From assembly GCA_002840715.1 (NCBI GenBank), contig PHBW01000001.1, positions 117,893-181,892 on the forward strand: a stretch of 64,000 nt of DNA, read 5' to 3'. Below the pieces are notes generated by a model, which saw nothing but the letters and a program-made list of their open reading frames with translations, was not told where the DNA came from and made no database searches. Positions 1-9,396 of this stretch are shown in pieces. Origin of the DNA: Chloroflexi bacterium HGW-Chloroflexi-4. Its GTDB lineage: Bacteria > Chloroflexota > Anaerolineae > Anaerolineales > Anaerolineaceae. The position numbers and the translations under genes are program-made. How positions within the stretch are numbered: position 1 is the first letter of the stretch; each line of letters begins with the position of its first letter.

Positions 1-1
1 T

Positions 2-304
2 TTAGGTGGCTTGTTCTTGATGCGTAACCTTGGATTTTCTTTCTTTCACATTGATCACTGGTGGGCATTGTTTATTCTTATTCCAATAATAGGTTCAGCA
101 CAACGAGCGCTATTCTTGTTCAAGAAATCTGACAACCAGATGAATCCACATGTCTTTGGTGCTATTTTTATTTCCGGTGTTCTCATCTTAGTTATGTTGG
201 GATTCATTTTTGATATTAACCTGCAGTACTTTGGACCCGCTTTATTCATTTTGGCTGGGGCCGGTGTTCTAATTTATGAGATGGCCATAAAAAAAGCTGC
301 TTAA
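2..304 (+). CDS. Membrane protein, 5'-partial (LiaF/DUF5668-like)
   Basis: The reading frame is open to the window edge, so the gene begins upstream; in-frame TTG at 11 and ATG at 20 are probably internal. About 100 residues are visible with three hydrophobic segments (around HWWALFILIPIIGSA, GAIFISGVLILVMLGFIF and YFGPALFILAGAGVLIYE) separated by a short basic stretch. This Trp-rich segment followed by two helices resembles the LiaF-type transmembrane domain found in envelope-stress membrane proteins, but the part seen is too short for a firm call. It converges on the gluconokinase gene and its stop abuts that gene's stop. Confidence 0.5.
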   Translation, partial: LGGLFLMRNLGFSFFHIDHWWALFILIPIIGSAQRALFLFKKSDNQMNPHVFGAIFISGVLILVMLGFIFDINLQYFGPALFILAGAGVLIYEMAIKKAA

Positions 305-793
305 TTATGATAGTAGAATGATCTTTTCAACAATCTCTTCAACGGATTGGTTAATATCAACAACCAATCCGTTTTTCGGTTCCTCCAAAATTTCAAATTG
401 ACTTTGCAGCATGGCTGGTTTCATATAATGTTCTGACCTGGCTGCCATACGAGACAATATGAGATCAAAACTCCCTCGTAGATAGACTAATTGAATGTTC
501 TGATTGCCGAATAATAATTGTTGACGATATTTTTCTTTAAGGGCAGAACAAGCCAATACGCCATTGCGTTTTTCTTTCAGGCATTTTGAAATCATTGCAT
601 GAAGTGAATCCAACCACGGTAACCGGTCCTCATCGGTTAAAGGAGCTCCGGATGCCATTTTTTCTATGTTAAATGAAGGGTGAAAATCATCTGCATCGTA
701 GAAATCCCAGCCAAGTTTGCTGGCAAGAGACTGGCCGACTGCGGATTTTCCACTCCCAGAGACACCCATAATGATAAAGAAATGTGGTTTCAT
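305..793 (-). CDS. gntK: Gluconokinase
   Basis: This 162-residue protein has the usual length of the small P-loop gluconokinase family, which phosphorylates gluconate to 6-phosphogluconate in the cytoplasm. The Walker A motif GVSGSGKS lies at about residues 9-16. The family hallmarks DADDFHP and LTDEDRLPWL follow at about residues 33-63, and the ACSALKEKYR segment at about 81-90 is also typical. The gene stands alone and faces away from the exopolysaccharide locus. A weak AGAG ribosome site precedes the ATG. Confidence in family and reaction is high; no gluconate transporter or dehydratase is visible nearby, so its physiological role is not shown by context. Confidence 0.93.
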   Translation of the reverse strand: MKPHFFIIMGVSGSGKSAVGQSLASKLGWDFYDADDFHPSFNIEKMASGAPLTDEDRLPWLDSLHAMISKCLKEKRNGVLACSALKEKYRQQLLFGNQNIQLVYLRGSFDLILSRMAARSEHYMKPAMLQSQFEILEEPKNGLVVDINQSVEEIVEKIILLS

Positions 794-1151
794 ATTCTCT
801 TCGAGGAAACTAAATTACCAACATCAGATAATTATACAAGGGCATGGTTTAATCATAATCAGGAAGTTTACAATATCTTTACCGATATTTATGGTCGATT
901 AATTCACTATTTCTCTTTTTACAACTATTATTAATGAAAGAATGCTGATTTGTGTTTCACAAGGTATTCGATCTTGTAGAAATTAAACTAGAGATTAACG
1001 TCCGGTTTTGCTTGCATATCTGTATTGTAGAAATTATTATTATGGAAAAAATATTAGTGTTATTTGGGAAGTACTTTCAACATAATAATTATCTTTTGGA
1101 TCGCTCTTCAATTTTCAATGAAGAGCAAATTGTAAGTATTGAAAAGTAAGA
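794..1151. other. Intergenic region between gntK and the EPS locus
   Basis: This 358-base AT-rich gap separates divergent genes and should hold both promoters. On the minus strand a TATAAT hexamer (831-836 on the plus strand as ATTATA) sits about 40 bases upstream of the gntK start and could be its -10 box, though no good -35 accompanies it. A 65-codon frame beginning with GTG at 952 ends three bases before the phosphatase start, but it lacks a ribosome site and a recognisable protein, so it is not annotated as a gene. Confidence 0.4.
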
Positions 1152-1646
1152 ATGCCAGCGATATTATTTGTTTGTACTGCCAACCAATTTCGTTCACCTA
1201 TTGCTGCGGCAAGTTTTACCCACAAGCTTTCATTATCCAAATTGCATGAACCGTGGAAGATTGCCAGCGCAGGTACCTGGACAGCCTCAGGCCTTTCGGC
1301 TCACCCAAAAGCTGTCGACGCCGCCGCTACTCTTGGACTTGATATAACCAGTCATCAAACCCAGGAAGTGACCTCTGCTTTAATTTCAGAATTCGATTTA
1401 ATTGTAGTGATGGAAAAAAATCATAAAGAATCACTTGAATTGGAATTTCCCCAACTAGTTGGAAAAATTGTTTTGCTAGGTCATATAGCAAATGTTCCAA
1501 AAGGAGAAATACCTGATCCTGCCAAAGAAGGATTTGTTAATTCAGATCAGATCGCAGCACTAATTGATGCAGCGATTAAACGGACATTTTCCAAACTGGT
1601 ACAATTAACTTTATTAATTCATGACGGCTACTCAACTATTGCATAA
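1152..1646 (+). CDS. Low-molecular-weight protein-tyrosine phosphatase (EPS-associated)
   Basis: The protein starts with the LMW-PTP catalytic P-loop CTANQFRSP (residues 8-16), matching C-x5-R with nucleophilic Cys8 and Arg14. The general-acid Asp is in the IPDPAKEGF segment near residue 120, and the 164-residue length fits the family. Such enzymes (Wzb, Etp) dephosphorylate the tyrosine-rich tail of BY-kinases that control polysaccharide chain length, and the next gene encodes exactly such a kinase. The ATG at 1152 directly precedes the P-loop and is the only sensible start, although its ribosome site is weak. Function is well supported by motif plus context. Confidence 0.88.
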   Translation: MPAILFVCTANQFRSPIAAASFTHKLSLSKLHEPWKIASAGTWTASGLSAHPKAVDAAATLGLDITSHQTQEVTSALISEFDLIVVMEKNHKESLELEFPQLVGKIVLLGHIANVPKGEIPDPAKEGFVNSDQIAALIDAAIKRTFSKLVQLTLLIHDGYSTIA

Positions 1647-1721
1647 TTCACGATCTTGAATCTGCATAACCAAATTTGAGCGACTAGTTTGTCACAAACC
1701 ACTTAAAGGATTTTATTGGAT

Positions 1722-3335
1722 ATGGATATTTCAACAGAGGGACAAGATAACTTTACCCTAGATTTTCGGCAATATTTATCGTTATTTTGGCATTGGGCTT
1801 GGTTATTTATTATTGTCGCAATTGTTGCCGGTTCTGTAAGTTATTTTATTAGCAGTCGTATGCGCCCTTTTTACCAATCTTCCACAACCATGCTGGTAAA
1901 TGAAGCACCGGCGACCAAAGCGACCGATTACACCTCGGTTTTGATGTCAAAACAGCTCACAAGCACGTATGCTCAGATGATTGTTACAGATCCAATTTTG
2001 AACCAGGTGATTAAAGAAGTTAGTATTGGCAACTCAATAAACGACCTCAAAGATTGGATCGATGTGAGCGTTATTCGTGATACTCAGCTTGTTCAGGTCA
2101 CGGTAACCACCACAGACCCTGAATATTCTGCCAAAATTGCCAACGCAATGGTTAAGGTTTTTGCGGAACAAATTCAAGCCATTCAAATCGGGCGGTTCGT
2201 TCAATCAAAGGCTGCACTTGAAACCCAGTTGGCTGAAACAGATAAACAGATTACGATCTACATTGATAAAGTTGAAAAAGCCACCTCCGCAGATGAAAGA
2301 GAACGCCTCGATGCCAAATTGACGCAGTATCGTTCAATCTATGCGAATTTGTTGCTTTCATACGAACAAATCCGACTCGCCGAGGCACAATCAGTCTCAT
2401 CCGTGGTTCAAATTGAAACGGCTACGCCAGATAATAATCCTGTAAGTCCAAAAACCCTCGTAAATACCGTCCTGGCTACCATTGCAGGTTTTCTGTTATC
2501 GATGATAGTGATTGTGACACGCGAAGCGCTCGACGATACGATTAAAACGCCAAAAGATATTATTCAAAAATTTCATTTGCCAGTATTGGGGGTTATCAAT
2601 CGCCATCCCATCAATGGCAAGCTGCCTATTTCACTTTCCGAACCGCGCTCACCTACAGCAGAGGCCTACCGGGCATTAAGGACGAATGTCTATTACACCA
2701 GTGTGGACCACCCCCTAAAAAAGATTTTGGTGACCAGTGCAGAACCTGGCGAAGGAAAGTCCACCACCATTTCAAACTTGGCCGTTGTGTTAGCACAAAA
2801 TGGAAGCCGTGTGATTATCGCGGATTGCGATATGCGTCATCCGCGTTTAAATGCTTATTTCAATCTGCCAAACCGGATCGGCATGAGCACCCTCTTTTCG
2901 CATCAGGAAGTGGTCAAGAGTGTATGTCAGCCTACCAGCTTAGCCGGACTCTCAGTCGTTACCACCGGTCCGCTGCCCCCCAACCCGTCTGAATTGATGG
3001 GCTCACAAACGATGCAAAAAATCTTGAACCTAATGGGTGAAAATGCAGATATCATCCTTATCGACACCCCGCCGGTGCTGGCCGTTACTGATGCATCTGC
3101 GCTCGCCCCTTCACTGGATGGCGTTCTGCTCGTGGTGCAGCCTGGAAAAACCCGCATGGCGGCTTTCAAACAGACTCTTGAACAACTTTCTCAAGTGAAT
3201 GCCCGTGTGTTGGGTGTCGTCTTAAATAATGTGGTCACCCGCGGTAAGTCATACGGCTATCATTATAAGGAGTACCGCAATTACACTGCTTATCAGACGT
3301 ATTATGGCAGCAGCGCCAAGGGAAAGAAGAAATAG
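1722..3335 (+). CDS. Wzz/BY-kinase fusion: polysaccharide chain-length tyrosine autokinase
   Basis: This 537-residue protein fuses a Wzz chain-length domain to a cytoplasmic bacterial tyrosine kinase. The N-terminal half has a transmembrane helix near residues 25-45, a coiled periplasm-facing region, and a second helix near 245-265. The kinase half carries Walker A SAEPGEGKST (about 342-351), Walker A' VIIADCDMRHPRL and Walker B IILIDTPPV. A C-terminal tail rich in Tyr (about seven in the last 30 residues) is the expected autophosphorylation cluster. It regulates export and length of the polysaccharide made by the genes downstream. The start could be TTG at 1716 or ATG at 1722; the AAAGGA at 1705-1710 fits either, and ATG is preferred. 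The flippase gene follows after 6 bases. Confidence 0.92.
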   Translation: MDISTEGQDNFTLDFRQYLSLFWHWAWLFIIVAIVAGSVSYFISSRMRPFYQSSTTMLVNEAPATKATDYTSVLMSKQLTSTYAQMIVTDPILNQVIKEVSIGNSINDLKDWIDVSVIRDTQLVQVTVTTTDPEYSAKIANAMVKVFAEQIQAIQIGRFVQSKAALETQLAETDKQITIYIDKVEKATSADERERLDAKLTQYRSIYANLLLSYEQIRLAEAQSVSSVVQIETATPDNNPVSPKTLVNTVLATIAGFLLSMIVIVTREALDDTIKTPKDIIQKFHLPVLGVINRHPINGKLPISLSEPRSPTAEAYRALRTNVYYTSVDHPLKKILVTSAEPGEGKSTTISNLAVVLAQNGSRVIIADCDMRHPRLNAYFNLPNRIGMSTLFSHQEVVKSVCQPTSLAGLSVVTTGPLPPNPSELMGSQTMQKILNLMGENADIILIDTPPVLAVTDASALAPSLDGVLLVVQPGKTRMAAFKQTLEQLSQVNARVLGVVLNNVVTRGKSYGYHYKEYRNYTAYQTYYGSSAKGKKK

Positions 3336-3341
3336 AAAGTC

Positions 3342-4835
3342 ATGACTGAGTATAAAAGCAGTACGATATCCAGCACAAAATGGACCGTATTGTCATCGGT
3401 AATTAATGGGATCTTAACAATAGGAATTGGGGCGGTATTAGCGCGATTATTAACCCCTGAAATTTATGGATTAGTTGCGATAGCTTATATTGTTATTGCC
3501 TTCGCTGGTTATTTCGTAAGACTGGGGGTTGGAACCGCACTTGTTCAAAAAGAGGATTTGAAATCTGAAGACATAAACTTTGCCATCACATTTTCCATGG
3601 GAATAGGCATTGTTTCTGCCATAATATTGGCACTTTTTTCACCCATTATTAGTTTGTTGTTTACAAAACCAGATTCACACTCAGTAATTGCAGCGATGAG
3701 TCTTTCATTATGTTTTGCTTCATTTTCATCAACCCTGATTGGTTTACTTCGACGAAAAATGATGTTCAAATTTCTTTCAATCGTTTCCATTGGTCAAATC
3801 TTATTTTCTGGTCTATTCTCAATAATAATGGCTTGGTTAGGTTGTGGTGTATGGAGCTTGGTTTGGCCTTTAATCATTAGCCAATTACTTGTATCGATTG
3901 TATTTTTCTTGAAAGTTAAAAGTTCATTCGAGTTATTATTCCGAATGTCCTTCTCAGATCAAAATCACATTTTAAAATTTGGATCGAAATATACACTTAT
4001 AAGCATTCTTGAGTTTTTCGGTTCAAATTTGGACACAATTTTTATTGGTCGTTTCTTTTCGGCAAGTCAATTAGGCATGTATGATCGCGCATATAAGTTG
4101 GCGTATCTTCCATCACAAACATTAATCACCAGTATTACAAATGTAATGTTTCCAGTTTTCTCTAGACTTCAAACTCAAATGGAAAAATTTAAAGAAACTC
4201 AAATTAAATTATTCTTGTTTATAGGTTTACTATCAACTTGTATAGCAATTGGAATGGTTCCAGCTACTAAGGATATTGTTCTTGTACTTTTTGGTCCGCA
4301 ATGGTTAGACTCAATTCCAATTTTAAATATATTATTATTCGCAGTCCCATTTGATTTTATGGTCGCATCCATAGGCTTGACATTTGACGCTACAAACAAA
4401 TTAAAAGAAAAGATAATAATCCAAATCATTACTTTAATATTTCTGATAATGGGAATGTTCTTTTTATATATTTATGGGCCAATTGGAATTGCTACGGCGC
4501 TAACTTTATCTCATATATTACGTTTTTTGATTTATACATTTTACAATCAAAAATTATTCTCCCTACCGGGTAAATTTTTATTACGTAATTCCCTCCAAAT
4601 CGTAATTGCAGGCACAACCGTATTCTTCGTAAGCAAATTCGCAGTGGTACTATCTTCCAAAATGTCACTCTCTCCACTTCTCTCGTTAGGCATTGAAATT
4701 TTTTCCTGCTTTCTAATTTTGCTTTCATTTATTTTAATAAATGCTCGAACGTTTTTGGGAGTCGAAAGTTACCATAAAGGCTATTCTATTGTCCGAAAAT
4801 TCCTGGCAAATAATGGAGACAATAATGTCAAGTAA
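3342..4835 (+). CDS. Wzx-type polysaccharide flippase (WzxC-like)
   Basis: This 497-residue integral membrane protein of the MOP/PST superfamily has about 12-14 hydrophobic helices spread over its whole length. The N-terminal pattern STKWTVLSSVINGILTIG followed by GAVLARLLTPEIYGLVA is characteristic of the WzxC/lipopolysaccharide exporter family, which flips undecaprenyl-linked repeat units across the membrane. It follows the BY-kinase by 6 bases and its 3' end overlaps the next glycosyltransferase by 11 bases, so translation is probably coupled. Sequence from here to about 10.6 kb looks markedly more AT-rich than the kinase gene. Confidence 0.88.
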   Translation: MTEYKSSTISSTKWTVLSSVINGILTIGIGAVLARLLTPEIYGLVAIAYIVIAFAGYFVRLGVGTALVQKEDLKSEDINFAITFSMGIGIVSAIILALFSPIISLLFTKPDSHSVIAAMSLSLCFASFSSTLIGLLRRKMMFKFLSIVSIGQILFSGLFSIIMAWLGCGVWSLVWPLIISQLLVSIVFFLKVKSSFELLFRMSFSDQNHILKFGSKYTLISILEFFGSNLDTIFIGRFFSASQLGMYDRAYKLAYLPSQTLITSITNVMFPVFSRLQTQMEKFKETQIKLFLFIGLLSTCIAIGMVPATKDIVLVLFGPQWLDSIPILNILLFAVPFDFMVASIGLTFDATNKLKEKIIIQIITLIFLIMGMFFLYIYGPIGIATALTLSHILRFLIYTFYNQKLFSLPGKFLLRNSLQIVIAGTTVFFVSKFAVVLSSKMSLSPLLSLGIEIFSCFLILLSFILINARTFLGVESYHKGYSIVRKFLANNGDNNVK

Positions 4836-5919
4836 TGATTTTGTATGCAAACCAATTCGTTTACTCTATTTGCCAAACGAAATATCAACAACTTCGCTTC
4901 AAGTTGGTCCGAGAGCGGCTTTTAATGAAATGACCGAGGATCAGACCTTATCTGCTTATCAATTGTTCTCGTTTTTATTTGAAGCCAACAAAGTTGGTGA
5001 AACAACGAGTTGGGAAAAGAGATTGATAGACTTAGCCAATGATTTTCAACCAAGTGTGATTTTTTGGCAACATATTGGAAAATTACCAATTACTGTCGAT
5101 CTTATAAAACAACTCAAGGGTTTACCTAATAAACCTTTACTGATTTACCATGAAGGTGATATTCATGGTAAATTCCGAAGCAGAATAACTCCTTCCATGA
5201 AAATATTGGCAAGGTTTTCGGATATTACCTTTCTGGTGGGTCTTGGAGAAAATGCTGAATTATTTAAAAAAGCAGGTGCCCGAAAAATAATATACTCACC
5301 TCACAGTGTTGACACAACAAGATTTGGACATGATTGGAATCGAACTACACAGGGGAGAAGGGGTGTTGTTATGATAGCAAATCATATTATTAGCAAACCG
5401 ATAATTCAACACATTCCGCCCTTAAGATTTCCCGGAATACTTGAAAGAGAAAAATTTGCTTTGAATCTATATAAACATTTTGGAGATCGGTTTAAGCTTT
5501 ATGGAAGAGGTTGGGAAAAATACCCTTTTTCAATAGGCTTATTGCCCTATGATGACCAAGAAATTGCTCTACGTCAACACCTTGTTAGTGTGAACTGGGA
5601 TCATTTTCCAGATATCCCCTTCTATTTTTCGGATCGTTTACCGATTTCCATGATTTCCGGGGTTGTACATACTACCAACTATCATCCAGGATATGAACTA
5701 ATGTTCAAGAATGGAGAAGAAATGGTATATTACCAAACCATTAAAGACGCAATAGATATAATCGACTGGATGCTCTGTCAACCTGATAAATACTTGATTG
5801 ATATGGGTTATGCCGGAGAACAATATGCAAGAAAGAATTTAACATCCAATATTGTGTATAGACGTATGATAGAAATAATTAAAAATGAGATTGTAAAAAA
5901 ATGTTACTCTGAGAGTTGA
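4825..5919 (+). CDS. Glycosyltransferase (GT-B fold, CgeB/DUF3880-like)
   Basis: The protein has 364 residues if started at the ATG at 4825, which has GGAG at 4815-4818; an upstream ATG at 4741 lies deep inside the flippase gene and is less likely. An N-terminal Rossmann-like half (LLYLPNEIS; PSVIFWQHIG; LLIYHEGD) leads to a C-terminal half with YGRGWEKYPFS and a terminal segment with GYAGEQYARKNL, a pattern of GT-B transferases of the glycosyl-transferase 1-2 type. Its donor and acceptor cannot be told. It lies in the polysaccharide operon between flippase and a GT4 enzyme, so it presumably adds a sugar to the lipid-linked repeat unit. Confidence 0.65.
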   Translation: MSSNDFVCKPIRLLYLPNEISTTSLQVGPRAAFNEMTEDQTLSAYQLFSFLFEANKVGETTSWEKRLIDLANDFQPSVIFWQHIGKLPITVDLIKQLKGLPNKPLLIYHEGDIHGKFRSRITPSMKILARFSDITFLVGLGENAELFKKAGARKIIYSPHSVDTTRFGHDWNRTTQGRRGVVMIANHIISKPIIQHIPPLRFPGILEREKFALNLYKHFGDRFKLYGRGWEKYPFSIGLLPYDDQEIALRQHLVSVNWDHFPDIPFYFSDRLPISMISGVVHTTNYHPGYELMFKNGEEMVYYQTIKDAIDIIDWMLCQPDKYLIDMGYAGEQYARKNLTSNIVYRRMIEIIKNEIVKKCYSES

Positions 5920-5938
5920 TTAAAAGAAAGTGTTATTT

Positions 5939-7153
5939 ATGATCCACTCAATTGGAATTGCTGGGCCAGTATCATTAAAAATCCTAGCCCCTTATGTGAA
6001 AAATGGAGAGAGTTTACCAGAAGGGTATCGTTTTGCACCCATGGCTTTTTGGGTTGAAGAATTACTGAAACGCGGGCACCAAGTATCTGTTTTTACACTT
6101 GCTCCACAAATAATCAAACCAATTACTTTTTTTGGGGAGCAACTCACCATTCATATAGGAAGATATCGAGGTCATGGTCGCGCCCGCGATTTCTTTAGAT
6201 TAGAACGAAGTGATTTGTTCGAAGCGATGCAGAAAGATCAAGTTGAAATCATTCACGCAAACTGGACTTATGAATTTGCCTTGGCAGCATTGAAAACAGG
6301 TATTCCCACATTAGTGACCGCTCATGATGCACCATTAGAAATACTTAAATTAAATCGTAATCCATATCATTTTATGCGCTGCCTGATGGCCAAGCAAGTT
6401 TGCAGTCTTGCCCCAATTATGACCGTTGTATCTTCGTATCTTGAAAATCATTTTCGAAGGGTTTTCAAGTATCGGCGACCAATTTATTTGATCCCAAATG
6501 GGATTCCAGAATTTGTATTCAATACAGCAAGGATTACCAAAGGCAGTGTGCAAAGATCAAAAACCATTTTTGCTTCAAATTTGACGGGGTGGTCTGAAAG
6601 AAAAAATGGGCATACATTGATAAAAGCATTTTCGGAAGTATTCAAGAAAGATTCAAATTGTGAGCTTTGGATGTTTGGCAATGGGTACGGTGAAGCAGAA
6701 GAAGCACAAAAGTGGGCTAATATTAATAAATTGAATCAAAATATAAAGTTTTTCGGATACATCCCTTACACTGAACTCATAAAAACCTTTTCTGAAAACG
6801 TAAATGTATTAGTACACCCTGCGATTGAAGAATCATTTTCAATGGCAGTTGCCGAAGCTATGGCCTTGGGAATACCTGTAATTGGTGGCAAGTTTAGCGG
6901 GGCTGTACCAGATACTCTAGGCGCTGGAGGGTTACTGATTGATGCAAAATCTAAAGACGAAATCGCCACTGCAATGGCTTTGCTTGCAAATGACAAGAAA
7001 CTTCAAAAGAATATTGGTGAACAGGGCCGTTCTTTATGCAACAATAAGTATCACTTATCTCATGTAACTGATCTATATGAAAAACTTTATTGCCAAATTA
7101 TCACTTCTAATCCAATGAATCCAAAACAAGTTGATTCAATTAGAAATCTATAA
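5939..7153 (+). CDS. GT4-family glycosyltransferase
   Basis: This is a retaining GT-B glycosyltransferase of about 404 residues. The N-terminal acceptor domain includes FWVEELLKRGHQVSVFT and EIIHANWTYEFA. The C-terminal donor-binding domain has the typical progression of ASNLTGWSERKNGHTLI, LWMFGNGYGE, FFGYIP, the E-x7-E motif around EESFSMAVAEAMALGIPVIG, and GGLLID. The ATG at 5939 has a purine-rich stretch upstream; an in-frame GTG at 5930 is an alternative. It sits in the AT-rich core of the polysaccharide operon and overlaps the possible early start of the methyltransferase. Sugar specificity is not visible. Confidence 0.88.
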   Translation: MIHSIGIAGPVSLKILAPYVKNGESLPEGYRFAPMAFWVEELLKRGHQVSVFTLAPQIIKPITFFGEQLTIHIGRYRGHGRARDFFRLERSDLFEAMQKDQVEIIHANWTYEFALAALKTGIPTLVTAHDAPLEILKLNRNPYHFMRCLMAKQVCSLAPIMTVVSSYLENHFRRVFKYRRPIYLIPNGIPEFVFNTARITKGSVQRSKTIFASNLTGWSERKNGHTLIKAFSEVFKKDSNCELWMFGNGYGEAEEAQKWANINKLNQNIKFFGYIPYTELIKTFSENVNVLVHPAIEESFSMAVAEAMALGIPVIGGKFSGAVPDTLGAGGLLIDAKSKDEIATAMALLANDKKLQKNIGEQGRSLCNNKYHLSHVTDLYEKLYCQIITSNPMNPKQVDSIRNL

Positions 7154-7163
7154 AAGGTCAAGA

Positions 7164-7958
7164 ATGTTCCTTTATGCCGTTGTTACTTCTATCAACCGAT
7201 TTCGAACTACAAGAGGTTTGTTTCGTTGGATTATCAAACTTATTGTGCTTGTTCAAAGTTTCTTATTATGGGCAAGTAAAAAAGAGTATAAAACCTTTTC
7301 AGATTGCTTTTTTCATTATCAGAAACAAGCGAAGCACCCTTGGATCAATGAACGCACTATAGAATATCCGTGGATTGCAGAGAATATTGCTGAACTAGAG
7401 AAGTGCCAAGTTTTAGATGTAGGTGCTAAAGAGGGATTACCAAGCACGGATATATTGCTAAATAATAGCAACATCGTTTACACAATTGATATAAATACAA
7501 CTCTCATAACACAAACAACCAATAATTTGATAATAAAAAAAGGTGACATTCGTGCTACACCTTTTGAAAGCGGATTTTTTGATGCTGTAATAGCAGTTTC
7601 AACATTAGAACATATAGGAATTCCTGGACGTTATGGGATAGAAAAATTGGATGATTCAGGCGATTTCAAAGCAATGTCTGAAATTCACCGGATTCTGAAA
7701 CCAGGAGGAAAAGTTTTTGTTACTCTTCCATATGGATTTGGAAAATCTCTCCCTTTAAATCGCTTATACAATGATGCGCGGATTAATACTCTTTTTGAGA
7801 AATTTGCAATTACTAAAAAAGAATATTTTCGCTATTCGACTCAATATGAAATGTGGTTTAAAGTTCGTGAACCCTTTGCGTCAGAAAACGATTGGGATAT
7901 TGAACCCTGGTATTCACTTGGATGTTTCTGTGCAACGAAACAGGTTGATAGCCAATAA
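7164..7958 (+). CDS. SAM-dependent class I methyltransferase
   Basis: This 264-residue protein has a class I methyltransferase core in its middle: motif I CQVLDVGAKEG near residue 85, a motif with GDIRATPFESGFFDAVIAVSTLEHIG, and HRILKPGGKVFVTLPYG. These are features of Methyltransf_11-type enzymes. The ATG at 7164 has AAAGG at 7152-7156, while the upstream TTG at 7131 lies within the preceding gene, so the later start is chosen. Its location among glycosyltransferases suggests methylation of a sugar or capping of the polysaccharide chain, but the substrate is not evident. Confidence 0.78.
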   Translation: MFLYAVVTSINRFRTTRGLFRWIIKLIVLVQSFLLWASKKEYKTFSDCFFHYQKQAKHPWINERTIEYPWIAENIAELEKCQVLDVGAKEGLPSTDILLNNSNIVYTIDINTTLITQTTNNLIIKKGDIRATPFESGFFDAVIAVSTLEHIGIPGRYGIEKLDDSGDFKAMSEIHRILKPGGKVFVTLPYGFGKSLPLNRLYNDARINTLFEKFAITKKEYFRYSTQYEMWFKVREPFASENDWDIEPWYSLGCFCATKQVDSQ

Positions 7959-8048
7959 GTTTCAGATAAAAGGCTCTTAACATAAAAAGTGTCTGATTAA
8001 ATAATTTAACAAACAATTATTAATAATTATCTAGGAAATAAATACTAT

Positions 8049-9362
8049 ATGTTATCTGATCCTTTTACTCTGTCTCTCTTAATAATCATTACCATAGCAC
8101 TAGGAATCATTTGTTGGATTGTATTCTTACGAAAACCATTAATCTTAATAATACTTTCTTTGTTAATTCTTGTTTCAAATGTCATTCTTGAACAGGAGAT
8201 TATTAGTTTTGAAATTGGAATTTACAACATAAATGTATTGGATTTTTTGTCGGTTTTCTTTATTACAAATGCTATAGGAAGAATTTTTCTTTCACCCAAG
8301 AAACGACGTGCAGACTTTTTTATTATATTACTGCTGGGAGTGCTTCTCTTTATTTCATGGCTGCGAGGTATATTTGTTTATGGTTTAGAAATTTCAACTA
8401 ATTCTATTAGAACTTATTTATATTTCTATTCATTCATTTTTTACACTTGTAACCTTGAGTATTCACAACAACTTCATGATAAAGTGTTCTCCTGGATAAA
8501 AAAAACCGGATTTTTGATAATAATTGTTGCATTAGTTAGATGGGCATTAGTAATATTTAGTGATGTTTCTTCAGCCGCATGGGTGGCTCCTAATGGAAGT
8601 ATGGTAAGAGTACTTTATGCTTCCGCTGCATTTTTTGTGCTTCAATTATTAATTATTCTTACTCACTTAAAAAAACCAAATGAGAATCATGTCATTTTTA
8701 AACTAACCCAAATAGCAATTATTTGTATGATACTTGCCTTACAACAGCGCACTGTTTGGGCTGCCTTATTAATTTTTTTCATTTTGTACCTTCTATTCAA
8801 ATATAAACAAAAAAATCTTGTAATATTAGGAATTATTTTTTTAACCGTAATTACTACTTTTATATTGGTGATAAATGATTTTTCAATAGAAAATCTCACA
8901 GGTACAGCGCTCGATTTTCAAAATCTCAAATGGAGGATTGAAGGCTGGCAATCATTATTGGCTCCAGAGAGGTTTAATTCGCCATTGGAATTACTGATCG
9001 GGCAACCCTTCGGTTCAGGTTATAGTCGTTTTATTTTTAATTCAGTTTTTGAAACAACTGTTAGCCCACACAATTTTTATATTCAAACTTTGTTAAATAT
9101 TGGAAGCATTGGTTTATTGTCGTTGGGCTTCCTTTATGGGTCAATTATTCATCAGCTACTAAAGTTAAATCAAAATAAAACCAGCCAATTACTAATAATC
9201 TTACTAACCAGTCAATTAGTTTTTTATTTTTCATATGCACCAAGTTTTGAACAAGGACTCATCCTTGGATTGTCAATACTATATGTCCAAAACGTCAGGA
9301 ATCAACAAATAATATTAATGGTTCCACAAAACACTGGTGGAAACATAGGAAACCTAAGTTGA
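8049..9362 (+). CDS. O-antigen ligase/polymerase-like membrane protein (Wzy-type)
   Basis: This 437-residue protein is almost entirely hydrophobic with about ten to twelve predicted helices and one larger polar loop near residues 285-330. The segment SPHNFYIQTLLNIGSIGLLSLG following that loop is the His-Asn-containing signature of the Wzy_C/O-antigen ligase family. In a Wzx/Wzy-type locus such a protein polymerises the flipped repeat units on the outer face of the membrane. The gene is AT-rich. A 90-base gap upstream separates it from the methyltransferase gene. Polymerase is favoured over ligase because of the Wzx and Wzz neighbours. Confidence 0.8.
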   Translation: MLSDPFTLSLLIIITIALGIICWIVFLRKPLILIILSLLILVSNVILEQEIISFEIGIYNINVLDFLSVFFITNAIGRIFLSPKKRRADFFIILLLGVLLFISWLRGIFVYGLEISTNSIRTYLYFYSFIFYTCNLEYSQQLHDKVFSWIKKTGFLIIIVALVRWALVIFSDVSSAAWVAPNGSMVRVLYASAAFFVLQLLIILTHLKKPNENHVIFKLTQIAIICMILALQQRTVWAALLIFFILYLLFKYKQKNLVILGIIFLTVITTFILVINDFSIENLTGTALDFQNLKWRIEGWQSLLAPERFNSPLELLIGQPFGSGYSRFIFNSVFETTVSPHNFYIQTLLNIGSIGLLSLGFLYGSIIHQLLKLNQNKTSQLLIILLTSQLVFYFSYAPSFEQGLILGLSILYVQNVRNQQIILMVPQNTGGNIGNLS

Positions 9363-9396
9363 AATCCTTATCACGCCTCAATAGAATGAGCTATAG

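Noticed and set aside
952..1149. 65-codon plus-strand frame ending just before the phosphatase gene
   Set aside because: GTG start without a ribosome site, no recognisable domain and low-complexity AT-rich composition; more likely promoter or leader sequence.
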